Shown here piece by piece: positions 33,830 through 48,139 of a stretch of DNA of 64,000 nucleotides (position 1 is the stretch's first letter; each line of letters opens with the position of its first letter). This DNA is from Dimorphilus gyrociliatus. Lineage: Eukaryota; Annelida; Polychaeta; Dinophilidae. The translations under genes and the position numbers were made by a program. The notes under the pieces were generated by a model. The model saw only the letters and a list, made by a program, of their open reading frames with translations. It did no database searches and was not told the DNA's origin. Where the stretch lies: contig CAJFCJ010000012.1 in the NCBI GenBank assembly GCA_904063045.1, forward strand, positions 1,364,001-1,428,000, read 5' to 3'.

Positions 33830-36800
33830 TTATATAACCTGTTTACAAAGCTTAATCCAATCATTTTCCAAAGGAATCTTTGAACTTTTTTCCAAAGCCT
33901 CAACTATCAAATGATCAGCGTCTAGAGTTTTTCCAGAAATGTATTTCTAAAAGTATTATTATATATAACTATTATTCAGACAAGATTATCAATATAAACT
34001 GGTTATATCATACAAAATAAGCTTGATATAAAAGTGAACGTGGAGTAAAAACTTCATAATGCTTAGTCATTTTTATTAATTTATTAATCAGCTGTCAAAT
34101 AAGAAGAGCATCATTAATTTTAAATATTATTTGCTTGATATAGATGCAGGAAATGAAAGAGAGAGAAACGATGGAAAAGAGGAAGAGTAATAGTGTTTAA
34201 ATTTTATAATTTAAAAAAAATTGCTAGATAATGAAAAACCTTTCTGCTTTTATCTACTTCGCTAAATTCATCCGGCATTTGATAGAGCAGTAATAAGGAG
34301 CATTCCACTAATTTTACTAATGAACTAATAACGATAATTGAATTGCTTTGAGGAAGCCTGCTCTCTGCAAAATCCCTCCAGAAAACCGCCTCATCTACAC
34401 ACTCTTTTCTACTGTAACTATATGTAATATGAATCTTTATCATACCATATTTATCAAAAGTATTTAAAAAAAAGTTCTCACTAAAGAGCATTAGCTGATG
34501 CAAGATAAAATGATAATTCTCCATTTCGTCTATCTAATAGATCATTTGTTATTCTTGTTAAATTTTCAATATTTTCATTTAATATGCCTAAAAACATTAT
34601 AAATGATTGAATCTATTTTACTAATAGAAAAACAATCTCACCTGCAAATGTTACTAATTCCCATTTCATACAAATTGATAAGTCTAATGAGATATCATTA
34701 AACTCAGCTAATATTTCAGAAATTTTTCCAAAGCATTTTGCCATTAATAGACTGGTCATTAGGTTAGGTAAAGTTGCTAAATACAGAAAATTATCTCGTA
34801 AATCTGTTGATAATCTATGCGACAGGAACCCGGCATCCTGAGCCGATTCTAATGATCCTCTCTTTAATTCTGAATTTAAAATTGAACAGCAAACTTGAGC
34901 AACGCCAGACTTTGTTAAATTTGGATCGGATATTAGTAGACTAGCTCTATGTTCATAATTTAATGACAAATTTTTTAAATTATACGACTCAAGTACGGAT
35001 GCAAAGAGTGTATAGGCTTTTGCCAACTCGTATGCATTTCCAGTTGTTTCTGCCATGTTAACCAACTTAAGAACGTCACCAATCATTAAATGACCTTTAT
35101 GAATAAATTTTCTTGAATATAAAAGTAACGACAGGCAGCGAACAATCAAAATTTTATTAGGTGAACTTGAAAAGTAGGTTGACGGCTTCTTTGTATGAAT
35201 AAATTGTTTAACTACTTCAACGATGCAAACAATCCAACTATAAAATCTTCTATTTGTTATATTTTCCCCTAAAAGTTGAAGAGCCCTTTCAGCATAAATT
35301 GCTGCATCTGACCATCGTCCTTCTGAATATTTCGTTTCACCTAGAATATACTCTACATTTGCTTTGATTCCATTTAAATTGACATTTTTTAATTCTCCGT
35401 CCCACTTTGTGGAAAATGCGGTCCTTTCGTTGCTTAAACTTTTAACCATTCTTTTAACGTTTCTAAGATGGTAATCTAGTTTATCGTGATGTATATTAAT
35501 TAGTAATTTGGCTGTTTGTAGAGAATAATATAAAGCTCTTTCGATAAGTTTTGCTCTTTTCGAATGATATGCTAATTTTTCGCAAGTTCTTCTCACAATA
35601 TCAACACACTGACATTTCCCTGAATAGCTATTTCTTAATAAGCTCAATCTATCTTTCCTGTTATCAGTTTTTGTTTGCATTCTATACAAGTTAATTATTT
35701 AAATGGTATTAAAAAGAAGATTTACGTATCATTCATCTGATTTTGAGCTTCTTCATCTGAGGTTAATACTGATAGTTTGTTGTTTGCTAGTGGAGTCGTT
35801 ATCTTTATGTTTGAAGAAGATAGTCGATTAAACCTATATGGCAATGATAAACTACGAGAAATTCTTCTCATGAAACTCTTATCTGTTGGGAATTCTCATT
35901 CTATATGATATAGTTAGAAATTTTTTATACAAACAATTGTTTGTTTCTTGTTTCAATCTAGTATTAGAATACTTGGACTTTTGATCGTCGGCTAAATAAT
36001 TTTTGAACGTTTGAAAAGTAGTATCAATACTTCCTCTAATAATTTGCGTATATGGAAACACTTCTTCAAGTTTAATAGCAAATGATTGAGCATTTGTTAT
36101 AAAAGATGATAAAGATGACGTTGAAGTTTGAGTAAAAATACTTAATGAATCCTTAAATAGAATACAAAAATTCTCTTAAGTGGAATAGATCTCCTAAAAA
36201 GTAAGAGAAGAAGATAAGAGTAAATAGTTACGTAAGAATCCTTTTCATAAGAAAATCTTGAACTTTTATCGCATGCTGGGCATTTTTTATCTGATTTCTC
36301 GAAATAAAACACAATTTCTTTATGAATTTTTCGTCTCAGACTTTCTAAAACCCTTTTTTGTTATATAAATAGAAAAGATATGATTAGTCTAATGGATGAG
36401 AGATAATAGTCATTTATATACATTTCATAGGCGGCTTGCTGAACAATATCAGATTTAAACTTTATGGTTAAGCAAGGACACGTAGAAGTAGATTTTAAAG
36501 GACCTCTTTCCGGGTAACAATAGCAAAGTTTCGGATTAAAAGATGCTTCTTCCGGAAAATTAGCACAACAAAAGAATTCATTTTCTGTTAGATTCTTAAT
36601 CATGAAAAAGACTTTATAGCTTAGTGTTAACCTAAAAAATATACAAGTTTCTCTTGTCATTATTCTATAAATATACTTGAATGATTCTTTGAAATTTCGC
36701 TGTATAATCAGAAAGAAATTTTTCGGCTATGGTTTGAAGAAGAAATCTTTCAAAGGTTCTTCCACAAACAGCTGCGTACTTTATAAAAATTTCTTCCGCC

Positions 36801-39800
36801 TGATTCAACCTGTCCAATTGCGCTTGTACATGAACCTGTTGATGACCTTATGAACTCTTTCAAACTTTATTCAATCTGTTTAGATTCTACTTGAATGGAT
36901 TCGGGTATTTGTCCCAACAAGTGTTCGTTTATTATTATGCAAATTCTTTTATTGTCTTGTTTAGGTTTTTCCTCTTCGGTATTAATGTTTTCAGACTAGA
37001 AAAGAAACTAGAGTAAAATAAACGAATAAGTAATTTAATGGTCAAGCCCATACTTTATCAATATGATAAGATCTTTGACGAATAACTCTTATGATGTCAT
37101 TAGCAAGATAATACTGAACAGATGGAGAAGAAAGAAGTGAAGAGAAATGGAAAGGACAAATTAATATACACTGTATATACTATATATATATATAGTTTGT
37201 TTTTTTATATACTTCTAAAATCTGTTCGATCCATTTAGGTATTCCGTTTGATTTTTTCACAATATGTCTGCCGTAAAATTGGAAACTATACTATTATATT
37301 CAACATAATGTGTATTACGTAATCGGCTTACTTTTCAAATTTTTCCGACAAAGCATCACAGCTCAATAAAACTTTAGAAAGCTGTACAATATGTTCACTA
37401 GATAGTGGCTTTAATGTAATCTTCTTAATTCCATTGCTTTGTAATAATTCTATTGCTTCATCACACATTTCTGAAGATGTCTAACAACATGTATAGAAAA
37501 GAGTGATTTGGAAGGAGAGAGAGAGAGAGAGAGAGAGAGAAAGTTTGAACTTTTAATTGATTGTACATAAAATATATAAATTGTATGGATAGAATTACTT
37601 TCATAAATAAGATCGTTAAGCATCTTTTAGCTAATTTAAATATGTTAATAACTTTCCAAAATTCTCTATCTAATCCATTAGCATCATCAATTATATGTAA
37701 CAAAAATGTATCTTCGTTAACTAGCTATATTTTCGTAATATAATTAATTTTAATTAGTCTTAAGATATTTTTAACAGAAATGATACCTTTTCAACTAAAA
37801 GTAATATTAATTGATAGAGTACGCTCTCTCTTTCCTTTGATGATTTTAAAAGTAGTTTTTCAGATTGAAGTATCTATTTATATTATTAATTTCTACATTT
37901 AAATAACAAATTATGAATTTTTAATTAATTAAAGAGGGTTTTACTTTCGTATTTAAATAATCATTTAATAAACAAATACATTCAAGATTATCTCTTTCCT
38001 TCAGCTGTCTTAATTTATCTTCTTTTATCTTTCTATCAGAATCTAATTTAATACCTAAAAGTTGAGTTAAAATACTTTCCAGAGAATTTAATTTTCCTTT
38101 ATCATTGTATTCGTTAAAGTACGTAATTATCGTTGTCCTAGTAAGTAGCGTAATGGAAAGTAATGACACGTATTTATAAAAGTAAAGTACAAATTACTTG
38201 GTATCCCACAAAGAGATCACCTTTTCTATAAAAGTGTGAAGAAGAGAGGTTTTTCCATATCCCAAATCCCCCTCAACAACAATAATATTTTCTCTAGCGT
38301 TTCCCATCTTATTCAAGTATTCTACTTCGGCTAATAAGAAGCTAAGCTCTTTTTCACGACCTAATTAATAAGAAAGTTTTATATTAAATTTTTTTGGTGG
38401 ATATATCAATTAGCCAATTAGCCTATTATATTTCTATAAACATTTTCTCTTTCCTCCAAGAATTTAGGCAATTGAGAATTCCTGTTAGTTAACACGATCT
38501 TTACTAGCTATTTTTACCACCAATAAAGCAATTTTGCAACTCATTTACATGATATTTTTCTCACCCACATATTCTCTAATAATTCCCACGTTTAATATGC
38601 CTTTCAGTTCTTTTGCCTAAAGATAATTATAACTCAGAAAGTAACATAGATTTATAATTGATTTGATCATAATGTACCAACTTTAAGAATAGAAAAATGA
38701 AGAATGGGTAATTTAGAATAATGAAAGGTTTCTGAATCGCAACATACTTTTCCAGGATATTGAACCATAAGCCTAGCAGCCATGTTAACCTTTCGGCCCA
38801 TTACTATAAAAATATCATCGAGCATGTTTACATCCTTTTTATGTGCAATTATACAATTTTTTTTACCACTAACCAGTATATTCTTGTCTATGTAAATGAC
38901 CTACAACACCGCAGAACGTTGATCCCGTTGTAACACCAATGGATACTGTTCTAATTATAGAAATCAATTATCAAACTGGAAAAATACATAATTTATAAAA
39001 TATTTAAAATCAAACTCAATATCTTGTAAATCTTCTAATAAATGTTTCACTTCTAAAGAGCATTTTAACCCATGACAACATGCGCTGTCCTCCTTAAATC
39101 CTGGTAATCCGAATATCGCGAGAAAAGTTACACCCTTTATATTTTTTTCATGAAAGAAAAACAAACAACAAATAAAAAACAAAAGAAAATTATTTTTTGT
39201 TGTTGTTGTTGTTGTTGTTGTGTTTTATTTTCATGTTAAAGATAAAGTTTCAGACTTTATCAAATGTGAATATCTTATTTAGACATCCTCCATAGGTCGT
39301 CAAGGATTTAAATATCACATCAAAAGTATGTTGAAACATAAATGGCAATTCACTTCGGTGTGTCTTTGGTGCGTAGATGTTAATAAATAAAATTGTTACG
39401 TGACGCATATCGGAGATAAGATCTATTGGTTGACCACTTTCTATCTGAGAGAGAAATATTATACGGTTTCAAAGGGAATCTTTTATTGTATATAGAATAT
39501 TAGGTATTCTTGTATTCGTACTCTGTTTAGAACTGGCGATAGTATATACAAAGATAAACATCTCCATTTCTCCTCTAGATCTTTACCATTTATTAATTCA
39601 TTGTCGGCAACTTCTATTCTAACTATAAAAAATTCTATTTGACTTAATATTTTTACGTTGTTATCTTCTATCAGATTACAGAGTAGAACAAACCTCTGTC
39701 CGGTTTTGATAACAAACAAGTTTGCACGTCGAACTTTGCCTTATTAAGTGAATTTTGATTGATAATATAACTTTTTTCTTCGTATTTTAATAAAGTATTT

Positions 39801-40947
39801 GTACTGTTGTTTAGATTTTTACTGTTTGATTGTTTTAAGCCTATACGTTAATGGAAAATTAATTATCATGGCTGTAGAATAGCGTAAACAAACAAGTAAA
39901 CAACTAGAAACCATATAAATAAATCACATAATAAAATTACATTCATACAAATGTTAAAACCTATTTACAATTACGTTTCTTTTTTACAGTAGTAGCGGTT
40001 GTTGTCCTGCTATACGTATAGGAGTATTTTAAAGCTTTTAATTCCCTGTCAAGTTGATAATCACCACAATCAACTATCTAAAAATAATGTAAATTACATT
40101 TGACCAACACATAAATATGTAGCTTTTTCCTTGAGTAAACCTTTGCAAAGTTGATATTATTCGGAATGAAAGACACCTCAAGGGAGTTTAATCCCTCTAG
40201 AAACTTGAAAAGAGATTGCGATAAAACGACATCTCCAGATTCGCAAAAAGTTTCAGCCCTTGTAACTAGATTTACTGCTTCACCAACTGCCACATAGTGT
40301 CTAAATTGGTTATTACCAACGAAAATTAGGCTCACTTCTCCCGAAGCAAGACCTGAGAAAAATCGATTTATATGAAAAACAACTATGCATAATTTCAAGA
40401 TATAACCAATTTTAACTTTGAACTTTACACCAACATCAGTTACCCATTCGGAATAGGAATTTTGTATTTTCAGGGAACATCTTACCGCCTATTTCGTATA
40501 ATAGAATTAAAGAGGTATTTATAAAAGGGTAAATGACCGATCGAACTTGTATAATAGACTTTCCAAGAGACTTAAAACTATTCGACTTCCAAACAGCTAG
40601 GAGAGCATCTCCAGCATATTTTAAAACATCACCATCATGATCAATTATCAATTGGACAAGATAGCCGAAGAAGCGATTAAGTGTTTTTGTTAACTCTTCC
40701 GTTCCACTCTTTAATTTTACACTATAACGTTCAGTCAACGCAGTAAAGCCTATAAATCGTATTTAATCAATCGTAAACCATTAACCTGACTAAAAATTCA
40801 AATAATAAATATACCAGACACATCAGCAAATAGTAAAACCCCGTGAAATGATTCCTGATGGGGTAAAATTTTACTATGATCATGATAAACAACAATATGA
40901 GGTAACTGGGTCATTAATCTAATTATCGAATGATCCTGAAGTGCCAT
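33830..40947 (-). CDS. ADCY10: Soluble (type 10) adenylyl cyclase
   Basis: Bicarbonate- and calcium-sensitive adenylyl cyclase making cAMP in cytosol, cilia and mitochondria. The gene has many small exons in the human sAC order. C1 (40947-40090): MALQDHSIIRLMTQLPHIVVY, then LLFADVSGFTALTERYS and GDVLKYAGDALLAVW, which keep both metal-binding aspartates and the Lys of KYAGDA. C2 (about 39700-38740): FAIFGLPG, GVTTGSTFCGVVGH and MGRKVNMAARLM. An NTPase segment follows with Walker A EGDLGYGKTSLL (about 38270-38235). A long helical C-terminal region includes AAVCGRTFERFLL (about 36745) and TPR-like stretches (35689-34613), ending LCKQVI with the stop at 33830-33832. ATG 40947 follows a splice-acceptor-like TATATAG; an in-frame ATG at 40983 would add 12 residues if no 5' UTR intron exists. 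Exon boundaries beyond the core are approximate. Confidence 0.9.
37516..37541. repeat. (GA)n microsatellite in ADCY10 intron
   Basis: Uninterrupted GA run within the coding span of the cyclase gene, in sequence that breaks the reading frame, so probably intronic. Confidence 0.9.
39197..39222. repeat. (GTT)n microsatellite in ADCY10 intron
   Basis: Eight or nine TTG units between C2-domain exons of the cyclase gene. Confidence 0.9.
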
Positions 40948-40983
40948 ATCTATATAAAAAAAATAAGAATCAAAGTAGGACAT

Positions 40984-41851
40984 TCAAGTTAAAATAATAA
41001 TAAATATTATTATCAAAAATTTGTCTTAGATAAAATATTAATATAAATATTATTCTATAAATATATCTTAAGTTTTTATTATTTCATTAACAAGATTATA
41101 CCTTGAATTTTATATAAATTTTTCTATTATTGTAATAATTTATAAAAAATTCCCCATTTATTTTAAGTTTTCAAATTATTAATATATAAACATAAATTTT
41201 AATATATTTTGTACTTGTTTAACTTACGTAACGTTTTTTATTAAACAAAAAAATATATTTTACATTTTCAAGGTCTACCAGGGTCTCTGTACTCTAAAAA
41301 ATACTAATATTTTAATAAACAGTATTAATCTTATAAAAAGTCAACGACCTTACGTACTTATTACACTTTTCTAAATGATTTATTTATAAAATGGACTACA
41401 AAGAGAGAGATAGGTATTTTTTTAAAAACATACATACATTAAAAAACACAATAGCTATTACGATACATGTTGTTTACGTTAAATTTATTATGGATTAACT
41501 TTTTTTTTTGGGTTCTTTTAACATTATTATTTACTTAGAAAAGCATTTCTTTGTAAGCTATTTGAAATGTACTTGGAAATATGTTATTATTTGTTAATAA
41601 TGATTGTGTATCGATTTCTTAGTACAGGTGTATTTTTTGGAATGTTTTTATTCTGCTTCTATTTTTTGTTTGCTTACAATTTATTTGTGACGGGGCGCCC
41701 GACTACAGACTTTATGTAGGATTCCCGCACCACATTACGTTTTGAGGTCAGGGACGCGACGCCATATTGAAAACAGACCAACAACACTATTTTCTTAAGG
41801 AAATACTGGATTTCTTCAATAATTCACCGATTTCGAGCATAATATTTTAAA
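40984..41851. other. Divergent promoter region ADCY10 / NR5
   Basis: About 0.9 kb between two divergent start codons. Most is extremely AT-rich, but 41690-41780 is a short GC-richer island that holds an AGGTCA half-site (41745-41750) and a GCCATATTG YY1-like site near 41761, about 90-110 bases upstream of the nuclear receptor ATG. Functional roles are inferred. Confidence 0.4.
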
Positions 41852-43493
41852 ATGCAAAACGAAATCGGGATTTCCCCTGTTTTACTTCAAGCCATTAATC
41901 ACACTTTAACGTCATCCGAATTCGAAAGTTCAAGGAATGAAGAAGAGGCAAAGACTCCAGTAAAACATGTTATGATTATTGAAGCTGATAATAAAAAGTA
42001 TATAACACAACACGAAGTACCTCTTCCATCTCAGGTTAATAATTATTTTTTGTTTATAGTGTCTTATTAGAATTTGAATAATCCTACTATGTAGATAGAT
42101 CTCTCACAAGTCCTCTGAAAATATATAAAAATGACCATAATAATTTTTGTTCATCACTTTTAACAGATTTCTTTAATAACGAACATTAGCACATCTTGTC
42201 ACTTTCATTTTTGACACGTGAATTATTTTTTTTTTAAAAAAACAGGAAGTCTCTCTTTCCTATGAAGATGATGAAGTTGTTAGAACACCGTCAGAATTAT
42301 GCCCTATTTGTTCCGATAAAGTCTCTGGTTATCACTATGGTATACACAGTTGTGAATCATGCAAAGGCTTCTTCAAAAGAACTGTTCAAAACGGAAGAAG
42401 TTATTCCTGTCATCGTACAAATGACTGCCATATAGAATTAAGTAATCGAAAGAAGTGTCCTGCTTGTAGGTTCAAAAAATGTTTAATAGCTGGTAAATTT
42501 TTTTTCTTTCTTATCCTTTCTGTTGTCTCAATGAAAAATATTATATCAGATATAACTATAGAGTTATAGGAAGATGATTATTGCTTATAACAAATATTGA
42601 AATTTTCCCCAGGCATGAAAATCGAAGCAATAAGATCAGATAGGAGTCGGGGGGGACGCTCATCTTATGACGGAGCTCACCGATCTGTTTCAACATCCCG
42701 TACAGTGTCAGCTAGACCGTCTTCGTATCATTTATCACGACTGTCCGAAGGAGCAGAACATAGAAGACTATTAGAGCAATTATTGGAACATGATACTACT
42801 CTTATTCCTGAAGAAGAGGAAGAGTGCTGTAGGAATTTATTGCAAGCCAGTGATAACGAACCTCTTCAATCAATAATGCATATAGCAGATCATTGTCTAT
42901 ACAAAATTGTTCGTTGGGCTAGAAATTTACCAAATTTTTCTAATATATCTACAGAAGATCAAGTGATCCTTATACAAAATAGTTGGTTAGAGCTTTTGCT
43001 ACTAAATGCTGCATGGAGGAATGTACAATCTCCAAACCGTCAGTTATATGTTGGTCATAAAAAGTGTCTATTGACAAAACAAGCCGTTGATATGGGTGTC
43101 AATACTTTAGTTCAACGGCTGCTAGTACTAAGAGATCAGTTGAAAAAATTAAATGTTGATAAAATGGAATTGTGTGCCCTGAAAACACTTACATTACTTT
43201 CTCCGGATGTAACAGCAGCTACGAAAAGTCTATCCAATGCTGAAGGAGTCGGAGAATATAGAATGAAACTAGCTATTGCTCTACGGCATCACTGCAGGCA
43301 GCAGAACAAGTATTTGCAATTGCTAACACGCACGGCTGATATTGCGAGATTATCAGCTGATGTAAGACAAGTTCTAGTTGGTCATTTCAATAGGGGAAGT
43401 GTACCAACAACTCTTTTGTTGCACGAATTACTAAAAGAAGATGAGGCGGCTGTTGGGAGTTGTTTGAGAGTTGATGAGGAGGTTGGAAAGTAA
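41852..43493 (+). CDS. NR5-family nuclear receptor, probably NR5B (DHR39-like)
   Basis: Ligand-regulated or constitutive transcription factor that binds extended AGGTCA half-sites as a monomer. Exons 41852-42034, 42246-42492 and 42613-43493 give 436 residues. The DNA-binding domain runs [14 protein letters not shown] to [13 protein letters not shown], with the P-box [10 protein letters not shown] typical of NR5. It is followed directly by the Ftz-F1 box [18 protein letters not shown], which is diagnostic of the NR5 group. CPACRF and RGGRSSY fit the DHR39/NR5B branch better than SF-1/LRH-1. The ligand-binding domain (about residues 235-436) is complete and ends with a likely AF-2 helix [13 protein letters not shown]. 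The hinge is short. AATAAA is at 43528. NR5 membership is firm; subtype is inferred. Confidence 0.92.
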
Positions 43494-43539
43494 CAATTTT
43501 TTTCATGTTGTAGGCTCATGTATTATAAATAAAGTGTAA

Positions 43540-45020
43540 TCTATATACTTTTGAAATGTATTGAGATATTTAATATTTTTATACACTTATTCCAATCATA
43601 CTTTGTTTGAATAATTATATACAATGTCTATATATAATTAATATATTATTACATATATTAATATATATACAAATATAAAAAAGATGTATTCCCAGTTATT
43701 TGCATTACTAAAGAGATGGAAGATTAAGAATTGGTAATTACTTTAATATCGTAAAAAAATGAAGAAAACCGCCCGAAACCTTGGCTCTCAATTGATTTTC
43801 TTCTCGTTTTTTTTCCAAACAGTTTTATTGATGTTGTAAAAGCAACAAACTTAAGTAATTCTATTGAAATTCTCTATCATTAATAGATTATATTTAAGAA
43901 AAGTAAAAACTTGAAAAAGAAAAGATATCGATTGCCGATTGGAATAAAAGCTTCTGAATTGAACTTTGAACCCGTTGGTCCATCTTATTAATTCGCAGTT
44001 TTGTGTTTTCTGAGCAAACATCAAGTATTGTTAGTCGGTTAATTGAAACATTAGAAAAATATGTTCATTGGGTACGTTATAGTGTGACGTGTAATCAAAA
44101 ACTCTTATGAATTGTTTTCTTATTTGACGGCAGAGTATCAAATTATATAAAAAAAATCAGTCGGGGTTACTTTTAAAAGATGTTTTTATCTCTTAAACTA
44201 TAGTTTTCTTAATAAGACTTATAAAATTTAAAATCTTGTTTTTTCTTCTCTTTTCTGTAACTTGGTAAATTCCTCTATTCTGGCCTAGTAGGTAGTGAAT
44301 ACTTTAAATGATAATACTCTTCTTCTCTATCTCCTTGCGTGTCCTGGGCGATCGTCAAGAGCTTATTCAATTGAAAGAAGCTGTTGAGAATAGAATCCTA
44401 CTAAACTGTATAGATAAAAACTAAAGAGACGCCTATAAAGTATTGTAAATCGAATGCTATTATTTAAGAAAACGGTTTTAACATATTCAATGTTGTATTA
44501 TTAAAGCTAGTTATGAGCTGTAAACGTCTGCAAAGAATACCTCAATAGTGACGTTTATTGATATATTTAAAGTGCAGTTCTGCCAATGAAAATTATTGCC
44601 TGTGAATATAAAAACAATTGCAGAAGAACTGAAAAAAAGACAACATTTATAAAACATGGCATTTTTTTTTAAAAAAAAAAGAATGACCGAGTCTGACAAG
44701 GTTCTATGATTAAAATAATTATGATCTTAAAATAAAATGAAATAAAATGGCCACTCAAAAAAAGATTTTTACATATAATAAACAAAACAAACAAAAGAAA
44801 TATATATATATATATATAGAGTCTTTTTAGTGCAGATCTGTAATACTTAATAATTCTAATATAGGAACAATCGACGCATAAATATTATCCAGCACGAAAG
44901 AAGAGAGAATAGATAGAGCACATTCAAAATGAAAACCTGATCAACAACTCGCTGATTTTTGTAAAAAAAAAGAACAACGACGACGGAAAGATTATATGGT
45001 TTTCGGCAGTAAATACGAGT
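43540..45020. other. AT-rich intergenic, nothing recognised
   Basis: Spacer between the nuclear receptor and the monocarboxylate transporter, whose 3' ends converge. It has an (AT)n run at about 44802-44818. No coding or RNA gene is supported. Confidence 0.45.
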
Positions 45021-45032
45021 TTGAAGAGCATT

Positions 45033-48000
45033 TCAAGCCTTTTCATCAACGTGGACTATTACACCATTTGAAGGTCGTGTATCAACGATCTCATCAATAG
45101 ATTTACCATTATTCATAAAACATTCGTTTTGTGTCGGATCAAGGTCAACAAATATTTCTTCAATCTCCTCTTCCGTCATCTCGGGCTGTTTATGAATAAT
45201 TAAATTTTCTTAATAAATATTTAAAAGCAAGGAGAAAGAGAGAGCAAAAGAAATCAAGTATGCTTGTATTACTTACCAATGACCTTTCCCTTTTAAAGCA
45301 AGGCAAAAATAAGAGCATGACAGCAAAAGCAGCTACAATTAGACTTGAGCCACCAATATGATAAGTTACTGTTACGTCTAATTTAAACTTTTCATAAATT
45401 TCTCCAACCAATGGAACTCCACCTATAATAGCGATACCCCTGAGCATAGTGAGAATACCAAAGCCATTTGTTAGCTTTTCAAGACCGACCAGTTCACAAA
45501 GTGTAATCGACGTTAAAGATATCCATGTAGCTAAACAAAGTTTATAAAGAAAATACAGTATTACTTTTTACTATTGAATATTGTCTATTAACTCTATTAT
45601 TTAGTCTTTTAAATTTTTATACTAACCTACACTTAAACCGAAAATAGCTGCAAAAACCGTCATCAAAGCATAAGTTTTAAAAAAAGTCGATATTATAGAT
45701 ACAGCGCCTGCTACCAATATGGCAACGTTGTGCAATAAGAGGGGATCAACCGATTTTAAATCGGCTAGCCAACCGGAAATAACTCGACCGAGGGTATTAG
45801 TTATTCCTGTTGATTGGAAGGGGAAAAAACAGCATTTTATTAATTTTAAACAGTAAATAAATTTCTTATAATTTTAAAAACAGAAAACAAACCTATGACT
45901 GATAATAACAGAGAGCTTTTTTCATCATTAATACCAAGAGGTAAACATCTTGCCTTCATATATATGAATGGAACGTAAAGTCCAATCATACCCAAAACAT
46001 TGGCCAAACATACCATAGCAAATCTCTTATTAGAGAGCATCTTGAAATTAAACATTTCTTTCAATACATCAAACACTGGTTTGGGGATTCTTGAGGTAAC
46101 TTTTGCAAAGAAGCTATCCTTACCACTTTCACTAGCAGCTGGAATAGCTGTAATGCTGGCAACATAACTTCCCATATTCGGTTGAGAAGTAAAATTCGCA
46201 ATATGCATTATGCTACCACTATAAAATATATCCTGTCGATACATAGGTCTGGCGTAATCTTCTCGATGAACTCCTTGAGGTTTTCGAAGTTTCGGCTTTG
46301 GTACAGCCAGATGGTTTTCGGATAATGATTTAGTTCCATTTTGGGGTTTGGTTAATAGTAGTTCATTCTTTTCTTCATCTACCCCATTGGCAACTGCTGC
46401 CTTCGTGAACGATACTGTTTTAGGTTCCTTTTCTATCGCTTCAACATTTATCGTTGGTACATGACCATTAGATTGAGTGGTTGGTGGCTCCTTATTAACG
46501 ATTAATGATGGCAATGAACTGACTTCCTGTTCGCTATCTTCAACTCTAAGTCTTGCTTCCCTCATTAGCTTGGCTTCCTGAACTTTTTCAGCAATTTTTT
46601 CGTCATTCTCTTCCGTAGGTTTTTCTTTTCGTCGACTTACGCGTATTCTTTCACATAAGCGATCAAAGACATTCTTCCTTCTTGGTTTTGATTTGACTGG
46701 TTCCAAGGGCCGGAGAAGAAGTCCGCTAAATATTCCAAGCAAGACTATAGCAGCTATCACTCTTAGTGCATTTTTCCAACCTAAATGCTTAATTAGGGCA
46801 TTCCCTAGAGGAGCGAATATGAAAGTACCAACTCCGGCTCCACAAACAGCAATACCCGTTGCTAGTGCTCTTTTACGATCAAAGTAATACGACACGGCAA
46901 TCACTGATGGTAGGTAGATTAGACCAAAGCCTATTCCACCCATTAGTCCATAAGTTAATATTAAAATTTGTATGTTTGGGCTGAAACTTGCAATGAGAAA
47001 AGATGCGGATGTGAATATTGACCCTGTTTTTGAAAAGGACAAGTAGTTTGCTTTGTGAATAAACAATTGGGTCTTAACGGTCGAAATGCGAACGCAAAAC
47101 GTACCGAAAGTTTTTTTATCATTTCATCAGAAAAGAATACATATGTAAAATCACTTAGAAAGGATCAATGCCCAAGATTTATAGAGAGCACTAATCTTAT
47201 AAAACAAAGCACTACTAACCTGTTACGCAAACTGATCTGCATCCGAACTTGTTAGTTAGAGCACTTGCGATTGGACCTATTTGGAATATTTGTACAATTA
47301 TTTATAAATAAGTGACACACGAAAAATAAAATAATCTATTCGATACGTGAATGGGGAAGAAAAACTGATGAATTGGCAAAAAGAGACAAAGAGGCGAGAA
47401 TAAAGAAATAAGATTGATAATTTTCGATAACAGATACTAATACAGATAGAAAAAGAATCATAAGGACATTATCTTATCTTAAACTCTATTATAATTGAAC
47501 ATTAAGTCTTCTAAAAATACATTTCTATGACAAAATGAGCAAACAATTAAAACAACTAATAGGCTAATAAAGGTTAGTTACATAATTAGCTTTTAAATAG
47601 AGCACAAATTTTCCATTTCAAGGTAACTAGGACAAACATGTGCTTTAAGCTATAGGCCTTTTTCTTCCAACATTTAAATCGAAAACAGATTCCTTACCCG
47701 CTAACAAATAACCTCCACACAATAAAGAGCTGGCTAGAGTTGTCGTCCCTTCTCCAGACTTGAAATGCTCTTTAAACTCGGAAAGGAAATTGGAAGAAGT
47801 AAAACAAATTCCATCAACAATTACATGGTTTAAGAAGCTAGCTAGAACAATTATCCAACCGTACCCGCCTGTTTAAAGAAAGAAAAACAAGCAATAGTAT
47901 ACAAAAGAATTAACTAAATCATATATGAAAGCAGATATAAAATATATATATGTAACTATTACAGAAAAGATACAATATGCATATGTATTCTAATATATTG

Positions 48001-48135
48001 AAAAAAGGTAGATTGAATTAATAAAATAATTAAATACATAAAATAATCTTTACCATCTGGAGGTGTTGGTATGTAATATGAAATAGAATCTTGGCTGAAT
48101 GTCGATTCTCCAGACTTGTGACGCTGCTTAGGCAT
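45033..48135 (-). CDS. Monocarboxylate transporter (SLC16 family)
   Basis: Twelve-helix major-facilitator carrier for monocarboxylates or related solutes. It starts at 48135 with MPKQRHKSGESTFS, then joins PPDGGYGWIIVLASFLNH (exon about 47705-47871), which is the SLC16 TM1 signature. A short exon (about 47219-47274) gives PIASALTNKFGCRSVCVT. The large exon 45902-47023 holds GGIGFGLIYLPSVIAVSYYF and RKRALATGIAVCGAGVGTF, then a cytoplasmic loop of about 190 residues rich in Lys/Glu/Ser. TM7-12 follow in three more exons, and the acidic tail (EMTEEEIEEIFVDLDP) ends at 45033-45035. The long central loop resembles the MCT9/12/14 group more than MCT1-4, which need basigin; the substrate is not predictable. 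Confidence 0.9.
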
Positions 48136-48139
48136 ATCT

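Noticed and set aside
46693-46887. Plus-strand open frame within the SLC16 gene
   Set aside because: It is an antisense shadow of the conserved transmembrane exon.
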